Shown in pieces: positions 1-6,486 of a stretch of 8,189 bases of DNA. Both the position numbers and the translations under genes were made by a program. The DNA comes from an uncultured Haloferula sp. (lineage in GTDB: Bacteria > Verrucomicrobiota > Verrucomicrobiae > Verrucomicrobiales > Akkermansiaceae). How positions within the stretch are numbered: the first letter of the stretch is position 1; every line of letters starts with the position of its first letter. The stretch spans positions 1 through 8,189 of the forward strand of contig CAMPGU010000184.1 of the NCBI GenBank assembly GCA_946885645.1. Direction: 5' to 3'. The notes beneath the pieces were generated by a model, which did no database searches, had not been told where the DNA came from, and worked only from the letters and a program-made list of their open reading frames with translations.

Positions 1-15
1 CCCAGACTGCCATGC

Positions 16-44
16 CTCAAAACCGAGTACCAGTGCCTTTTGAG
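16..44. repeat. 7-bp inverted repeat with 15-nt spacer
   Basis: CTCAAAA at 16-22 is exactly complementary to TTTTGAG at 38-44, with 15 nt between them. It lies in the non-coding leader upstream of the chromate transporter gene. It could be an operator, a weak hairpin, or the tail of a terminator from a gene left of the window. No T-run follows directly, and I see no convincing -35/-10 pair around it. The match is short enough to be chance. Confidence 0.25.
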
Positions 45-82
45 ATAGCTTCTAGTCCCGTGCCGTGACGAGGGGCGTGCGG

Positions 83-100
83 CTTTTGCAAAAGATGCAA
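83..100. repeat. Nested palindromes in the chrA leader
   Basis: CTTTTGCAAAAG at 83-94 is a perfect 12-bp palindrome. Overlapping it, TTGCA (86-90) and TGCAA (96-100) form a second inverted repeat with a 5-nt spacer. The site lies about 70 nt before the chosen chrA start, where a dimeric repressor could bind. No regulator can be named from the sequence. Confidence 0.25.
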
Positions 101-155
101 GGCGGGTGCGCGTTTCCATGCTTTCCCGTGACGTCGCGCGTGTTTGCCGCTATTC

Positions 156-160
156 GGAGG
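156..160 (+). promoter_or_regulatory. Shine-Dalgarno that fixes the chrA start
   Basis: GGAGG at 156-160 sits 8 nt before ATG 169. The in-frame GTG at 106 and ATG at 118 have no comparable site, and the residues they would add (arginine-rich, not membrane-like) do not look like part of the family. This favours 169 as the true start. Confidence 0.7.
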
Positions 161-168
161 CCATCACG

Positions 169-1476
169 ATGACCGAAGCTTCCCCGCCTCCCGCCCCGAC
201 TTTTGCGGAAGCGCTCCGATTCTGGATCAAGCTGGGTTGGAGCAGTTTCGGCGGGCCGGCCGGCCAGATCGCGATCATGCACCGGGAGATCGTCGAGAGG
301 CGGCGCTGGCTGAGCGAGGACCACTTCCTCCATGCGCTGAATTTCTGCATGTTAATGCCGGGCCCCGAGGCGCAGCAACTCGCGACCTACCTGGGCTGGC
401 GCTTGCACGGCGCGCGCGGCGGTATTGCGGCCGGCGCCTTGTTCGTGATTCCCTCGGTCTTCATCCTCTTCGGCCTGAGCTGGCTCTACATGGCAGGGGG
501 GGATATCCCGTGGATCCAGGGGATCTTCTACGGGCTCATGCCCGCCGTGATCGCCATTGTCGTATCGGCAGCGAAACGGATCGGGTCGAAGGCGCTGAAG
601 ACGCCCGCGCTTTGGCTCCTGGCCCTGCTGGCTTTCGTGGCAATCTTCTTTTTCAAGATCTCCTTCGTGTTCATTTTGCTGGCCGCGGCGCTGGCGGGCT
701 TCGCGGGCGGGAAATATTTCCCGGCACAGTTTCCGGCAGGGCGGGGGCATGGAAAAGCGGACGTCGGGGATGCGCCCTTCGCCCCGCTGGCTCCGGCACC
801 GCGCGCGACGTGGCAGAGGACCTTGCTCGTATCCGCGCTGTGCCTGGTCCTGTGGTGGTTGCCGGTGCTGGCTTGCGGGCTGTTTCTCGGATGGGGGGGC
901 ATACATTTCCAAGAAGGACTCTTTTTCAGCAAAGCCGCCCTGGTAACCATCGGCGGTGCCTATGCCGTGCTGCCCTATGTCTCGCAGATGGCGGTGGAGC
1001 ACTACGGGTGGCTGGGCCAGCGGCAGATGATCGCCGGCCTGGGCCTCGCGGAAACCACGCCCGGTCCCTTGATCATGGTTCTGCAGTTCGTCGGTTTCGT
1101 CGCCGCCTGGCAAAATCCCGGCGGACTGCCGCCGCTGCTTGCCGCCACGCTGGGGGCAGCGATCACCACCTGGGTGACTTTCCTGCCGTGCTTTCTCTTC
1201 GTTTTCCTCGGCGGGCCGCACATCGAGGGCCTTCGGGAGCGGCCCGCACTAGCCTCCACGCTCACCGCCATCACCGCCGCGGTGGTCGGTGTGATTCTCA
1301 ACCTCGCCATTTGGTTCGCTTGGCATGCCCTGCGCCCGGAGAGCGGGGGTTTCGATTACTTCGTCGCTCTCACCGCCCTCGCGGCATGGCTGGCCATGGA
1401 GCGCTTCAAGCTGGGGGTCATTCCCGTGCTCGCCGCGTGCGCGGGACTCGGTATGCTCTGGAAGCTGTTCGTTTAG
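169..1476 (+). CDS. chrA: ChrA-family chromate transporter (long, two-domain form)
   Basis: Inner-membrane transporter of the CHR superfamily, 435 residues, the usual size of the long form built from two homologous halves. The N-terminal half shows the family signature around residues 23-33 (GWSSFGGPAGQ) and MPGPEAQQ at 63-70. The C-terminal half repeats the pattern with IGGAYAVLP at 261-269 and ETTPGP at 295-300. Many hydrophobic segments follow each half, joined by a hydrophilic linker near residues 180-220. Characterised members export chromate from the cytoplasm, probably driven by the proton-motive force, and give chromate resistance. Chromate is a sulfate analogue, and a sulfate-uptake cluster begins about 1.1 kb downstream on the same strand. 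A role in sulfate or other oxyanion balance is therefore possible, though this is inference. It has its own Shine-Dalgarno and is separated from the next gene by 139 nt, so it is probably its own transcript or the first gene of a loose cluster. The family call is firm; the substrate is not proven. Confidence 0.93.
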   Translation: MTEASPPPAPTFAEALRFWIKLGWSSFGGPAGQIAIMHREIVERRRWLSEDHFLHALNFCMLMPGPEAQQLATYLGWRLHGARGGIAAGALFVIPSVFILFGLSWLYMAGGDIPWIQGIFYGLMPAVIAIVVSAAKRIGSKALKTPALWLLALLAFVAIFFFKISFVFILLAAALAGFAGGKYFPAQFPAGRGHGKADVGDAPFAPLAPAPRATWQRTLLVSALCLVLWWLPVLACGLFLGWGGIHFQEGLFFSKAALVTIGGAYAVLPYVSQMAVEHYGWLGQRQMIAGLGLAETTPGPLIMVLQFVGFVAAWQNPGGLPPLLAATLGAAITTWVTFLPCFLFVFLGGPHIEGLRERPALASTLTAITAAVVGVILNLAIWFAWHALRPESGGFDYFVALTALAAWLAMERFKLGVIPVLAACAGLGMLWKLFV

Positions 1477-1537
1477 TCTCATCCGGTGGATCGAGATTGC
1501 TGGGTCAAGGCGATGACCGGCCTGTAATGGGCTAACC

Positions 1538-1610
1538 TTGAGGCTATTATGAGAATTATAGAAATACACCTTGATTTGCCGAATCTAATTCATACTCTTT
1601 CATCCACATT
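1538..1610 (+). promoter_or_regulatory. AT-rich promoter/operator region before the Rrf2 gene
   Basis: An AT-rich island in otherwise GC-rich DNA lies directly upstream of the Rrf2-type regulator gene. Within it, 1544-1561 (CTATTATGAGAATTATAG) is an imperfect 18-bp palindrome with six of nine positions pairing. Rrf2 regulators typically bind AT-rich imperfect dyads, often upstream of their own gene. A loose -35 candidate, TTGATT at 1571-1576, is followed 14-16 nt later by poor -10 matches (CATACT or TACTCT, 1591-1598). The promoter assignment is weak; the base-composition shift is directly visible. Confidence 0.4.
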
Positions 1611-1615
1611 CGCCG

Positions 1616-2200
1616 ATGCACCTTTCCAAAAAAGCCGAGTATGCCTTGCGCGCTCTCATTCACCTGGGCATTGCCACGGAGATGGGGCTCCCGGTCGTAT
1701 CGGGGGTCGAACTCGCGGATGCGAACCGGCTGCCCCTGAAATTCATCGAACGGATCCTCCAGGAACTCCGCGAGGGCGGGCTGGTGGAGACCAAGCGCGG
1801 CAAGCTGGGCGGCTACGCCTTGGCCAAGGCGGCGGACGAGGTCCGGATCGGGGACATCGTGAGGCGCATGGACGGTCGCCTGGCTCCGATTTGCTGCGCC
1901 AGCGAATATGCCTACCAGCGCTGCACTTGTCCGGATGAGGATCATTGCGGCTTGCGGATGCTGATGATCGACGTCCGCAATGCCATCGCCAATATCCTCG
2001 ACCGCTACACCCTCGCGCAGGTGGTGGAGGTGACGCTGCGCAAGATGCGCCGCGACGGCATCGCTCCGCCCTTCTCGACTCTCAGCGGCGGGAAGAGCAG
2101 CGCCACCCCGGTTCGCGGGAAGGCAAATCCCGCCGACGGCTTCCTCGAAGGACTTTCCCTACTCGCCACCGCTCCGAGCGATGAAACCCGGAACAAATGA
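1616..2200 (+). CDS. Rrf2-family transcriptional regulator with cysteine cluster
   Basis: A cytoplasmic DNA-binding regulator of 194 residues. The first 80 or so residues are the typical Rrf2 winged helix: it opens MHLSKKAEYALRALIHL, continues with a recognition-helix region (LPLKFIERILQELREGGLV, 39-57) and then the wing motif KRGKLGGYALA at 60-70. Residues 91-111 hold five cysteines (93, 94, 103, 105, 111). Iron-sulfur Rrf2 proteins such as IscR and NsrR carry three cysteines in this region, so a cluster or thiol sensor is plausible, while CymR-type sulfur regulators work without one. A tail after about residue 150 is longer than usual and low in recognisable features. I see no clear ribosome-binding site at the start, but the N-terminus matches the family exactly. 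The stop overlaps the yezD-like gene by 20 nt, so the two are co-translated. With sulfate transport genes downstream, control of sulfur uptake is the most likely job, by inference. Confidence 0.9.
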   Translation: MHLSKKAEYALRALIHLGIATEMGLPVVSGVELADANRLPLKFIERILQELREGGLVETKRGKLGGYALAKAADEVRIGDIVRRMDGRLAPICCASEYAYQRCTCPDEDHCGLRMLMIDVRNAIANILDRYTLAQVVEVTLRKMRRDGIAPPFSTLSGGKSSATPVRGKANPADGFLEGLSLLATAPSDETRNK

Positions 2201-2381
2201 ACGTCCGAAGACGGACAACCCGATCCCTGCCGACTGGCTGGAGGTCGTGCAAAAGAAGGTCGGAGACCTGCGTTTCGGGTCCGTCCAGATCATCGTCCAT
2301 GAGGGTCGGGTGACCCAGGTGGAGAGCCTGGAGAAAACCCGCTTCCCGGCGAAATCGGACGAGTCCGGCTCGCCGTTCTGA
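2181..2381 (+). CDS. YezD/DUF2292 family small protein
   Basis: A 66-residue soluble protein with no signal peptide or membrane segment. Residues 15-55 carry the DUF2292 (YezD-type) pattern: an amphipathic helix (DWLEVVQKKVGDL) followed by RFGSVQIIVHEGRVTQVE and a basic EKTRF end. The biochemical function of this family is unknown to me. Members commonly sit beside sulfur-assimilation genes or Rrf2 regulators, which is the arrangement here. It starts inside the last 20 nt of the Rrf2 gene in another frame, so the two are translationally coupled. A second ATG at 2197 overlaps the regulator stop as ATGA but is in the wrong frame for this protein. The first 14 residues and the last 11 look disordered. 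It may be a partner or modulator of the regulator, or act in sulfate reduction; neither can be decided from sequence. Confidence 0.8.
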   Translation: MKPGTNERPKTDNPIPADWLEVVQKKVGDLRFGSVQIIVHEGRVTQVESLEKTRFPAKSDESGSPF

Positions 2382-2452
2382 ACTGATCCTTATTTTCCAC
2401 ATCGCGGACCCGTTTCAGGTTCGCCCCGACTTCTAATCGAAGAGACCGACCG

Positions 2453-2551
2453 GACCACCGGAGGCACTCGGAGAGCGGAGACACTGGAGAGAGCGCCATC
2501 CCGCGCATCCCGTGGCCCGCTCCCGTAGCCTCACAGGTGGTCTTTTTTTTT
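2453..2551 (+). terminator. Large composite hairpin plus T9: terminator or attenuator
   Basis: Two distant arms pair in register. GACCACC (2453-2459) pairs with GGTGGTC (2536-2542). GAGGC (2461-2465) pairs with GCCTC (2528-2532). CGG (2469-2471) pairs with CCG (2523-2525). GAGCGG (2473-2478) pairs with CCGCTC (2517-2522). That is 21 base pairs interrupted only by small internal loops and one bulged A. The 38-nt apical region can form a further GCGC/GCGC mini-stem (2493-2496 with 2503-2506). Nine T residues (2543-2551) follow the last pair at once, as in an intrinsic terminator. It lies 71 nt after the yezD-like stop and 68 nt before the porin ATG, with no visible promoter in that last gap. 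It therefore either ends the regulator transcript or conditionally limits read-through into the sulfate-uptake genes. It matches no riboswitch class that I recognise. Confidence 0.7.
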
Positions 2552-2568
2552 GCCTGCATCGCAGCTCC

Positions 2569-2587
2569 CCGTGCCGCCACCGCACGG
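2569..2587 (+). other. GC-rich hairpin in the porin leader
   Basis: CCGTGC (2569-2574) pairs perfectly with GCACGG (2582-2587) around a 7-nt loop. The loop contains CCACC (2577-2581), complementary to GGTGG in the 3' arm of the preceding terminator-like hairpin, so a mutually exclusive fold is conceivable. No T-run follows, so it is not a terminator by itself. It ends 32 nt before the porin ATG and could affect message stability or translation. Confidence 0.4.
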
Positions 2588-2619
2588 CGGGCTTCCTTAC
2601 CCTTGAAATCATCTCATCC

Positions 2620-3828
2620 ATGAATACGACTACAAAAGGGGCCTCAAGGCCCGCTGCCGCCCGCCGGTCCCGCCTCGGGGAATCACCTGTGACCTTGCTC
2701 GCCGCGACCGGAGCCGTCCTTGCCGTGCCCTCTTCCGGCCTGGCCTTCGAGCCCTTCGCCACCCCCTCCGCGGAGGAGACGGCATCGTTCGCACTGTGGA
2801 AGGCGTTCACGCTCTATAAGAGCGACGAGAATCCGATTCTCCAGGAGTTCAAGCTCCGCGGGCGTTATCACGGCCAAAACTACCGGGTGGATTCTGACCA
2901 AGGCGATGCCGATGCCTGGGAGGATCGCCGCGCCCGCTTCGGCTTCGATGCCAAGCTCTTCGACAAGAAGGTGGAACTGCGGCTCGATTTCCAGAGCAAC
3001 GATAGCTTCGAGGACACCTATGACCGCCTCGTGGATGCCTATGTGCGGTGGAAGCCCACCGACTCCCTCAGCATCACCGCCGGCCGCCTGAAGCCATTGA
3101 TCGGCTACTACGACTTCGTCCAATCGACCAACAACCAGCCGACCTTCGAGCGCTCGCAAATTTTCAACCAGCTCCGCGTGGACCGGGGTACCGGCCTGAC
3201 GGTCGAAGGCAAGGTCCGCGAGTTCACTTGGCAAACGGGCGTTTATTCAAACGACACCGACCGCGAATTCGGCACCTTCGGTGGGGCCTACAGCTTCGGT
3301 GCGGGCATCGGCTACGACGCCAAGGGCCGCTTCGGCTGGGATCGAGCGGATTTCCACCTCGATTGGCTGCACAGCGGGCACGATGAGGACGATTGCCTCT
3401 TCACGCGCTACGATGACATCGTATCGGCCACCTTCTGGGGCCAGGAGGGCCCGTGGGGGCTCGTCGTGGAAGGCTTCCACGGCTCCGGCGGCGAGGGCCG
3501 GGAGGCGGACGTCTTCGGCTTCTTCATCCAGCCGACCTACGATTTGATCCCGAAGCGGGTGCAGCTCGTCGGCCGCTACTCCTTCGCCACCGGCGACGGG
3601 CTGGACAGCGTGGTGCGGCAGACCCGCTATGAAAGCGAGGCTCCCTCCCTTACGGGAGGCGGCCGCGGCGACGAGTATCATGCTCTCTATCTCGGTGCCC
3701 AATATTTCATCCACGGCGACAAGCTCAAGCTGATGGCCGGTGCCGAGTATGCCACCCTCGACGGTGCGGGCAACGGTGGCGACTACGACGGCCTCACCTG
3801 GCTGACCGGTGTCCGTTTCTCCTTTTGA
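2620..3828 (+). CDS. OprO/OprP-type anion porin
   Basis: An outer-membrane beta-barrel of 402 residues, in the usual size range of phosphate-selective porins O/P. Residues 1-42 form a long signal peptide: a basic n-region (RRSR), a hydrophobic stretch [13 protein letters not shown], and a likely cleavage after GLA at 42. The mature part alternates polar and aromatic strands. It carries the family-like segments [20 protein letters not shown] and [20 protein letters not shown], and ends in VRFSF, where the terminal Phe is the barrel-assembly signal. Pseudomonas OprP takes up phosphate. Here the gene is followed after 25 nt by a sulfate-binding protein gene and the rest of a sulfate importer, so it probably supplies sulfate across the outer membrane, by inference. 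The frame is open back to 2512, but that start would place the signal peptide internally and run through the terminator hairpin. ATG 2620 is therefore preferred, although it has no obvious Shine-Dalgarno. Confidence 0.87.
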   Translation: MNTTTKGASRPAAARRSRLGESPVTLLAATGAVLAVPSSGLAFEPFATPSAEETASFALWKAFTLYKSDENPILQEFKLRGRYHGQNYRVDSDQGDADAWEDRRARFGFDAKLFDKKVELRLDFQSNDSFEDTYDRLVDAYVRWKPTDSLSITAGRLKPLIGYYDFVQSTNNQPTFERSQIFNQLRVDRGTGLTVEGKVREFTWQTGVYSNDTDREFGTFGGAYSFGAGIGYDAKGRFGWDRADFHLDWLHSGHDEDDCLFTRYDDIVSATFWGQEGPWGLVVEGFHGSGGEGREADVFGFFIQPTYDLIPKRVQLVGRYSFATGDGLDSVVRQTRYESEAPSLTGGGRGDEYHALYLGAQYFIHGDKLKLMAGAEYATLDGAGNGGDYDGLTWLTGVRFSF

Positions 3829-3853
3829 CTCCCTTTTTCTGCACCTAAAGAAC

Positions 3854-4873
3854 ATGAAAACACGATTCTTCATCCCCCTCGCCCTGGCCGCCCTCATCGC
3901 GCTGCCGGGATGCGGCAAGAAGTCGTCCTCCGGCGGAGAGCTCGAACTTCAGAACGTCTCCTACGATCCGACCCGCGAGTTCTACGAGGAGGTGAACGCC
4001 GCCTTCGTCAAGAAGTGGGCGGCCGACGGCAAGGGAGAGATCAAAATCACCCAATCCCACGGCGGCTCGGGCAAGCAGGCCCGCGCGGTCATCGACGGCC
4101 AGCCGGCGGACGTGGTCACGCTCGCCTTGGCAGGGGATATCGACGTCATCGCCCGCGAGGCGAAGCTCCTCCCGGACAACTGGCAGACGAAGCTGCCTGA
4201 CAACAGCTCGCCCTATACCTCCACGATCGTCTTCGTCGTCCGCAAGGGCAATCCGAAGGGCATCAAGGACTGGGGCGATCTGGTGAAGGAAGGCACGCAG
4301 GTCGTCACTCCGAACCCGAAGACCTCCGGGGGCGCCCGCTGGAACTACCTCGCGGCCTGGGCGTGGGCCGAGAAGGAATCCGGCGGCGATCAGGCGAAGG
4401 TGCTCGATTACATCACGCGGCTTTTCAAGAACGTGCCGGTGCTGGACACGGGTGCGCGTGGATCCACCACCACCTTCGCGCAGCGCAAGATAGGCGATGT
4501 CCTCCTCTCGTGGGAAAACGAAGCTTATCTCATCGAGAAGGAATTCCCGGGGGAGACCGAGGTGGTTTATCCCTCGCTGAGTATCCTCGCCGAGCCTCCG
4601 GTGGCGGTGGTGGAAAAGAACGCTGCAAAGCATGGTGCCGCGGAAGCCGCCAAGGCCTATCTGGAATTCCTCTATACCGACGAGGCGCAGGAGCTGGCCG
4701 GCAAGAACTTCTACCGTCCGCGCGATCCGGCGATCCTGGCGAAATACAGCGCGAAGCTGCCGACCGTCCCGCTGGTCACGGTGGACAAAGACTTCGGCGG
4801 CTGGGCCAAGGCGCAGAAGACCCACTTCGACGATGGGGGCACCTTCGATCAGGCCTTCGGCGGAACGAAATGA
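3854..4873 (+). CDS. sbp: Sulfate ABC transporter substrate-binding lipoprotein
   Basis: The periplasmic receptor of the sulfate/thiosulfate importer, 339 residues, close to the usual length. It opens with a short basic segment and a hydrophobic core ending in a lipobox, LPGC, with Cys20 as the lipidation site. The mature protein shows Sbp/CysP-family segments: [18 protein letters not shown] near the start, [21 protein letters not shown] with the anion-contacting Ser/Gly region, [16 protein letters not shown] in the middle and [16 protein letters not shown] after it. The C-terminal third includes the usual [17 protein letters not shown] block (here [13 protein letters not shown]). Classical enterobacterial Sbp is soluble, so a lipid anchor in an organism that also has an outer-membrane porin is a mild oddity. 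The gene lies 25 nt after the porin and 15 nt before cysT, consistent with one operon. Sbp and CysP (thiosulfate preference) cannot be told apart with confidence here. Confidence 0.93.
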   Translation: MKTRFFIPLALAALIALPGCGKKSSSGGELELQNVSYDPTREFYEEVNAAFVKKWAADGKGEIKITQSHGGSGKQARAVIDGQPADVVTLALAGDIDVIAREAKLLPDNWQTKLPDNSSPYTSTIVFVVRKGNPKGIKDWGDLVKEGTQVVTPNPKTSGGARWNYLAAWAWAEKESGGDQAKVLDYITRLFKNVPVLDTGARGSTTTFAQRKIGDVLLSWENEAYLIEKEFPGETEVVYPSLSILAEPPVAVVEKNAAKHGAAEAAKAYLEFLYTDEAQELAGKNFYRPRDPAILAKYSAKLPTVPLVTVDKDFGGWAKAQKTHFDDGGTFDQAFGGTK

Positions 4874-4888
4874 CCCACTGGGACCTTC

Positions 4889-6268
4889 ATGCGCAAGCAA
4901 CGAGTTATCCCCGGCTACGGCCTCTCGATGGGAATTACCATCACTTGGCTGAGCCTGATTATCCTGATCCCGCTGGCCGCCTTGTTCATCAAGGCGGCCG
5001 GCCGGGGCCCGGGCGAGTGGTGGAACATCCTCACCTCGCCGCGGGTGTTGGCGGCGGCGAAGCTGACCTTCGGTGCCAGCGCCGCTGCCGCGGCGGTCAG
5101 CGTCGTGCTCGGCCTGCTCGTGTCATGGGTGCTGGTGCGCTACGAATTCCCTGGAAAGAAGGTGTTGGACGCGATCGTGGATCTCCCCTTCGCGCTGCCC
5201 ACGGCGGTGGCGGGCATCACGTTGACGGCGATCTACGCGCCCACCGGGTGGATCGGCAAGTATCTCGCGGAATGGGGTATCAAGGGCGCTTACTCGCCCT
5301 TCGGCGTCTTCATCGCACTCACCTTCATCGGCTTTCCCTTCGTGGTCCGGACGGTGCAGCCCGTCATGGAGGATCTGGGCGGTGAGTTGGAGGAAGCCGC
5401 TGCCAGCCTCGGCGCCGGCCGCTGGACCACCTTCCGGCGCGTCATCTTGCCCATGCTGGTGCCGGCCCTCATCACCGGCTTCACCCTGGCCTTCGCCCGT
5501 GCGATCGGCGAATACGGATCCGTGATCTTCATTTCCGGGAACCTGCCGATGAAGACCGAGATCCTGCCGCTGCTGATCGTCGCGCAATTGGAGCAGTTCA
5601 AGTACGAGGCCGCGGCGGTCATCGCCTCCGGGATGCTGCTCGTCTCCTTCGGGCTGCTGCTCCTGATCAATCTCCTGGCTGCTCATCGGCCTGGCCTGTG
5701 TGATCCTCACGCTCTTCCTGCTGCTGCCGCTGGCGGCGGTGTTCATCGAGGCCTTCCGGCGCGGGTGGGAGGTATTCTCGGCGTCGCTGGAGGAAGAAGC
5801 CGCCCTTTCCGCGATCAAGCTGACCTTGCTCGCCGCGGCGATCTCGGTACCGCTCAATACGATCTTCGGCCTGGCCGCCGCATGGCTTGTCACGAAGTTC
5901 CGCTTCAAGGGCCGCTCCTTCCTGCTCTCGCTGGTCGATCTGCCCTTCGCCGTTTCTCCAGTCATCGCGGGACTCGTCTTCGTGCTCATGTTCGGGGCGA
6001 AGGGCTGGTTCGGCCCCTGGCTTCAGGAGAACGACATCCGGATCATCTTCGCCTTGCCGGGTATCATCCTCGCCACGGTATTCGTGACTTTTCCCTTCGT
6101 CGCGCGCGAGTTGATCCCGCTGATGGAAAGCCAGGGGAACGATCAGGAGGAGGCGGCCGTGACGCTCGGCGCGCGGGGATGGCAGATCTTCCGCCACGTC
6201 ACCCTCCCGAATATCAAATGGGGCCTGCTTTACGGCGTGCTGCTCTGCAATGCCCGCGCGATGGGTGA
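4889..6268 (+). CDS. cysT: Sulfate permease CysT with abnormal out-of-frame C-terminus
   Basis: An inner-membrane channel subunit of the sulfate importer (also called CysU). Residues 1 to about 264 (nt 4889-5680) are convincing: a first membrane helix near 15-37, further helices, and the EAA loop that contacts CysA starting at Glu169 (EAAASLG, then the ILP element). The last normal helix ends [10 protein letters not shown]. After that the frame does not stop. It continues for about 195 codons in the wrong frame across cysW to 6268, giving Pro/Arg/Gly-rich sequence that looks like an out-of-frame translation. Normal CysT proteins are about 275-290 residues, so the expected last 10-20 residues and the stop are missing. 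The start has a weak GGGA at 4880-4883. The family call is firm. The 3' end is damaged or mis-assembled (see the junction entry), and I would not trust the 459-residue product. Confidence 0.85.
   Translation: MRKQRVIPGYGLSMGITITWLSLIILIPLAALFIKAAGRGPGEWWNILTSPRVLAAAKLTFGASAAAAAVSVVLGLLVSWVLVRYEFPGKKVLDAIVDLPFALPTAVAGITLTAIYAPTGWIGKYLAEWGIKGAYSPFGVFIALTFIGFPFVVRTVQPVMEDLGGELEEAAASLGAGRWTTFRRVILPMLVPALITGFTLAFARAIGEYGSVIFISGNLPMKTEILPLLIVAQLEQFKYEAAAVIASGMLLVSFGLLLLINLLAAHRPGLCDPHALPAAAAGGGVHRGLPARVGGILGVAGGRSRPFRDQADLARRGDLGTAQYDLRPGRRMACHEVPLQGPLLPALAGRSALRRFSSHRGTRLRAHVRGEGLVRPLASGERHPDHLRLAGYHPRHGIRDFSLRRARVDPADGKPGERSGGGGRDARRAGMADLPPRHPPEYQMGPALRRAALQCPRDG
5664..5702 (+). other. cysT/cysW junction: probable small deletion
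   Basis: CysT homology runs in one frame to about 5680. CysW homology ([14 protein letters not shown]) begins in the next frame at 5676, just after a TGA at 5664-5666. No ATG for CysW exists in between; the only usual start in that frame is GTG at 5700, inside its first membrane helix. The end of CysT and the cytoplasmic N-terminus of CysW, together some 30 residues in well-known homologues, are absent. CTGGCTGC at 5675-5682 is readable as 'Leu-Ala-Ala' in the cysT frame and as 'Trp-Leu' plus flanking bases in the cysW frame. Deletion or assembly collapse across two copies of such a short repeat would explain it. Confidence 0.6.
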
Positions 6269-6473
6269 ATTCGGCGCCGTCTCTGTCGTCTCCGGGCACA
6301 TCCGCGGCAAGACCAACACCCTGCCTCTGCACGTGGAGGTGCTCTACAACGAGTATCAATTCAGCGCTGCCTTCGCCTGTGCCGCGCTCCTCGCCCTGCT
6401 CGCGCTCGTCACCCTCGGCCTCAAGACCGCCGTCGCGCACTTCACCGGCCACGGGTCCTCCCGACGCCACTAA
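5700..6473 (+). CDS. cysW: Sulfate permease CysW, N-terminally shortened
   Basis: The second inner-membrane subunit of the sulfate importer, 257 residues from the GTG at 5700, against roughly 270-295 in homologues. Typical CysW segments follow in order: [54 protein letters not shown], the EAA loop starting at Glu151 of this product ([14 protein letters not shown]), [20 protein letters not shown], and [15 protein letters not shown]. The frame is open upstream to 5667 and encodes WLLIGLAC, which belongs to the first membrane helix, but no ATG is present. The real start has apparently been lost with the end of cysT. If GTG 5700 is used, a short first helix of about 18 hydrophobic residues remains, so some function is possible. 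The stop lies 13 nt before cysA. No Shine-Dalgarno stands before 5700. Confidence 0.82.
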   Translation: MILTLFLLLPLAAVFIEAFRRGWEVFSASLEEEAALSAIKLTLLAAAISVPLNTIFGLAAAWLVTKFRFKGRSFLLSLVDLPFAVSPVIAGLVFVLMFGAKGWFGPWLQENDIRIIFALPGIILATVFVTFPFVARELIPLMESQGNDQEEAAVTLGARGWQIFRHVTLPNIKWGLLYGVLLCNARAMGEFGAVSVVSGHIRGKTNTLPLHVEVLYNEYQFSAAFACAALLALLALVTLGLKTAVAHFTGHGSSRRH

Positions 6474-6486
6474 ACCCGGTTTTCTC

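Noticed and set aside
106..168. Earlier chrA starts at GTG 106 or ATG 118
   Set aside because: No ribosome-binding site is present and the added residues are not family-like. GGAGG at 156-160 points to ATG 169.
352..1221. Long open frame on the minus strand opposite chrA
   Set aside because: Charged, Gln/Arg/Gly-rich composition with no domain, and it lies antisense to a clear membrane transporter. It is a shadow of high-GC coding sequence.
2348..2397. Hairpin at the yezD end (GGCGA 2348-2352 with TCGCC 2370-2374) followed by a T-containing stretch as a terminator
   Set aside because: The stem is only 5 bp, the inner pairs need a too-small loop, and the T-rich bases begin more than 10 nt later. 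The 2453-2551 structure is far better.
2430..2500. Possible SAM (S-box) or other known riboswitch, because of the ATCGAAGAGAC-like start
   Set aside because: The conserved core elements of SAM-I (such as GGCAACC) are absent, and no cobalamin, TPP or molybdenum-cofactor core is recognisable. The resemblance is superficial.
2512..2619. Upstream extension of the porin reading frame to GTG 2512
   Set aside because: It would place the signal peptide internally and translate through the hairpin and T9 tract. ATG 2620 gives a normal signal peptide.
3845..4900. Long minus-strand frame opposite sbp
   Set aside because: It mirrors the sbp gene almost exactly, has no recognisable domain, and follows from GC-rich codon use on the other strand.
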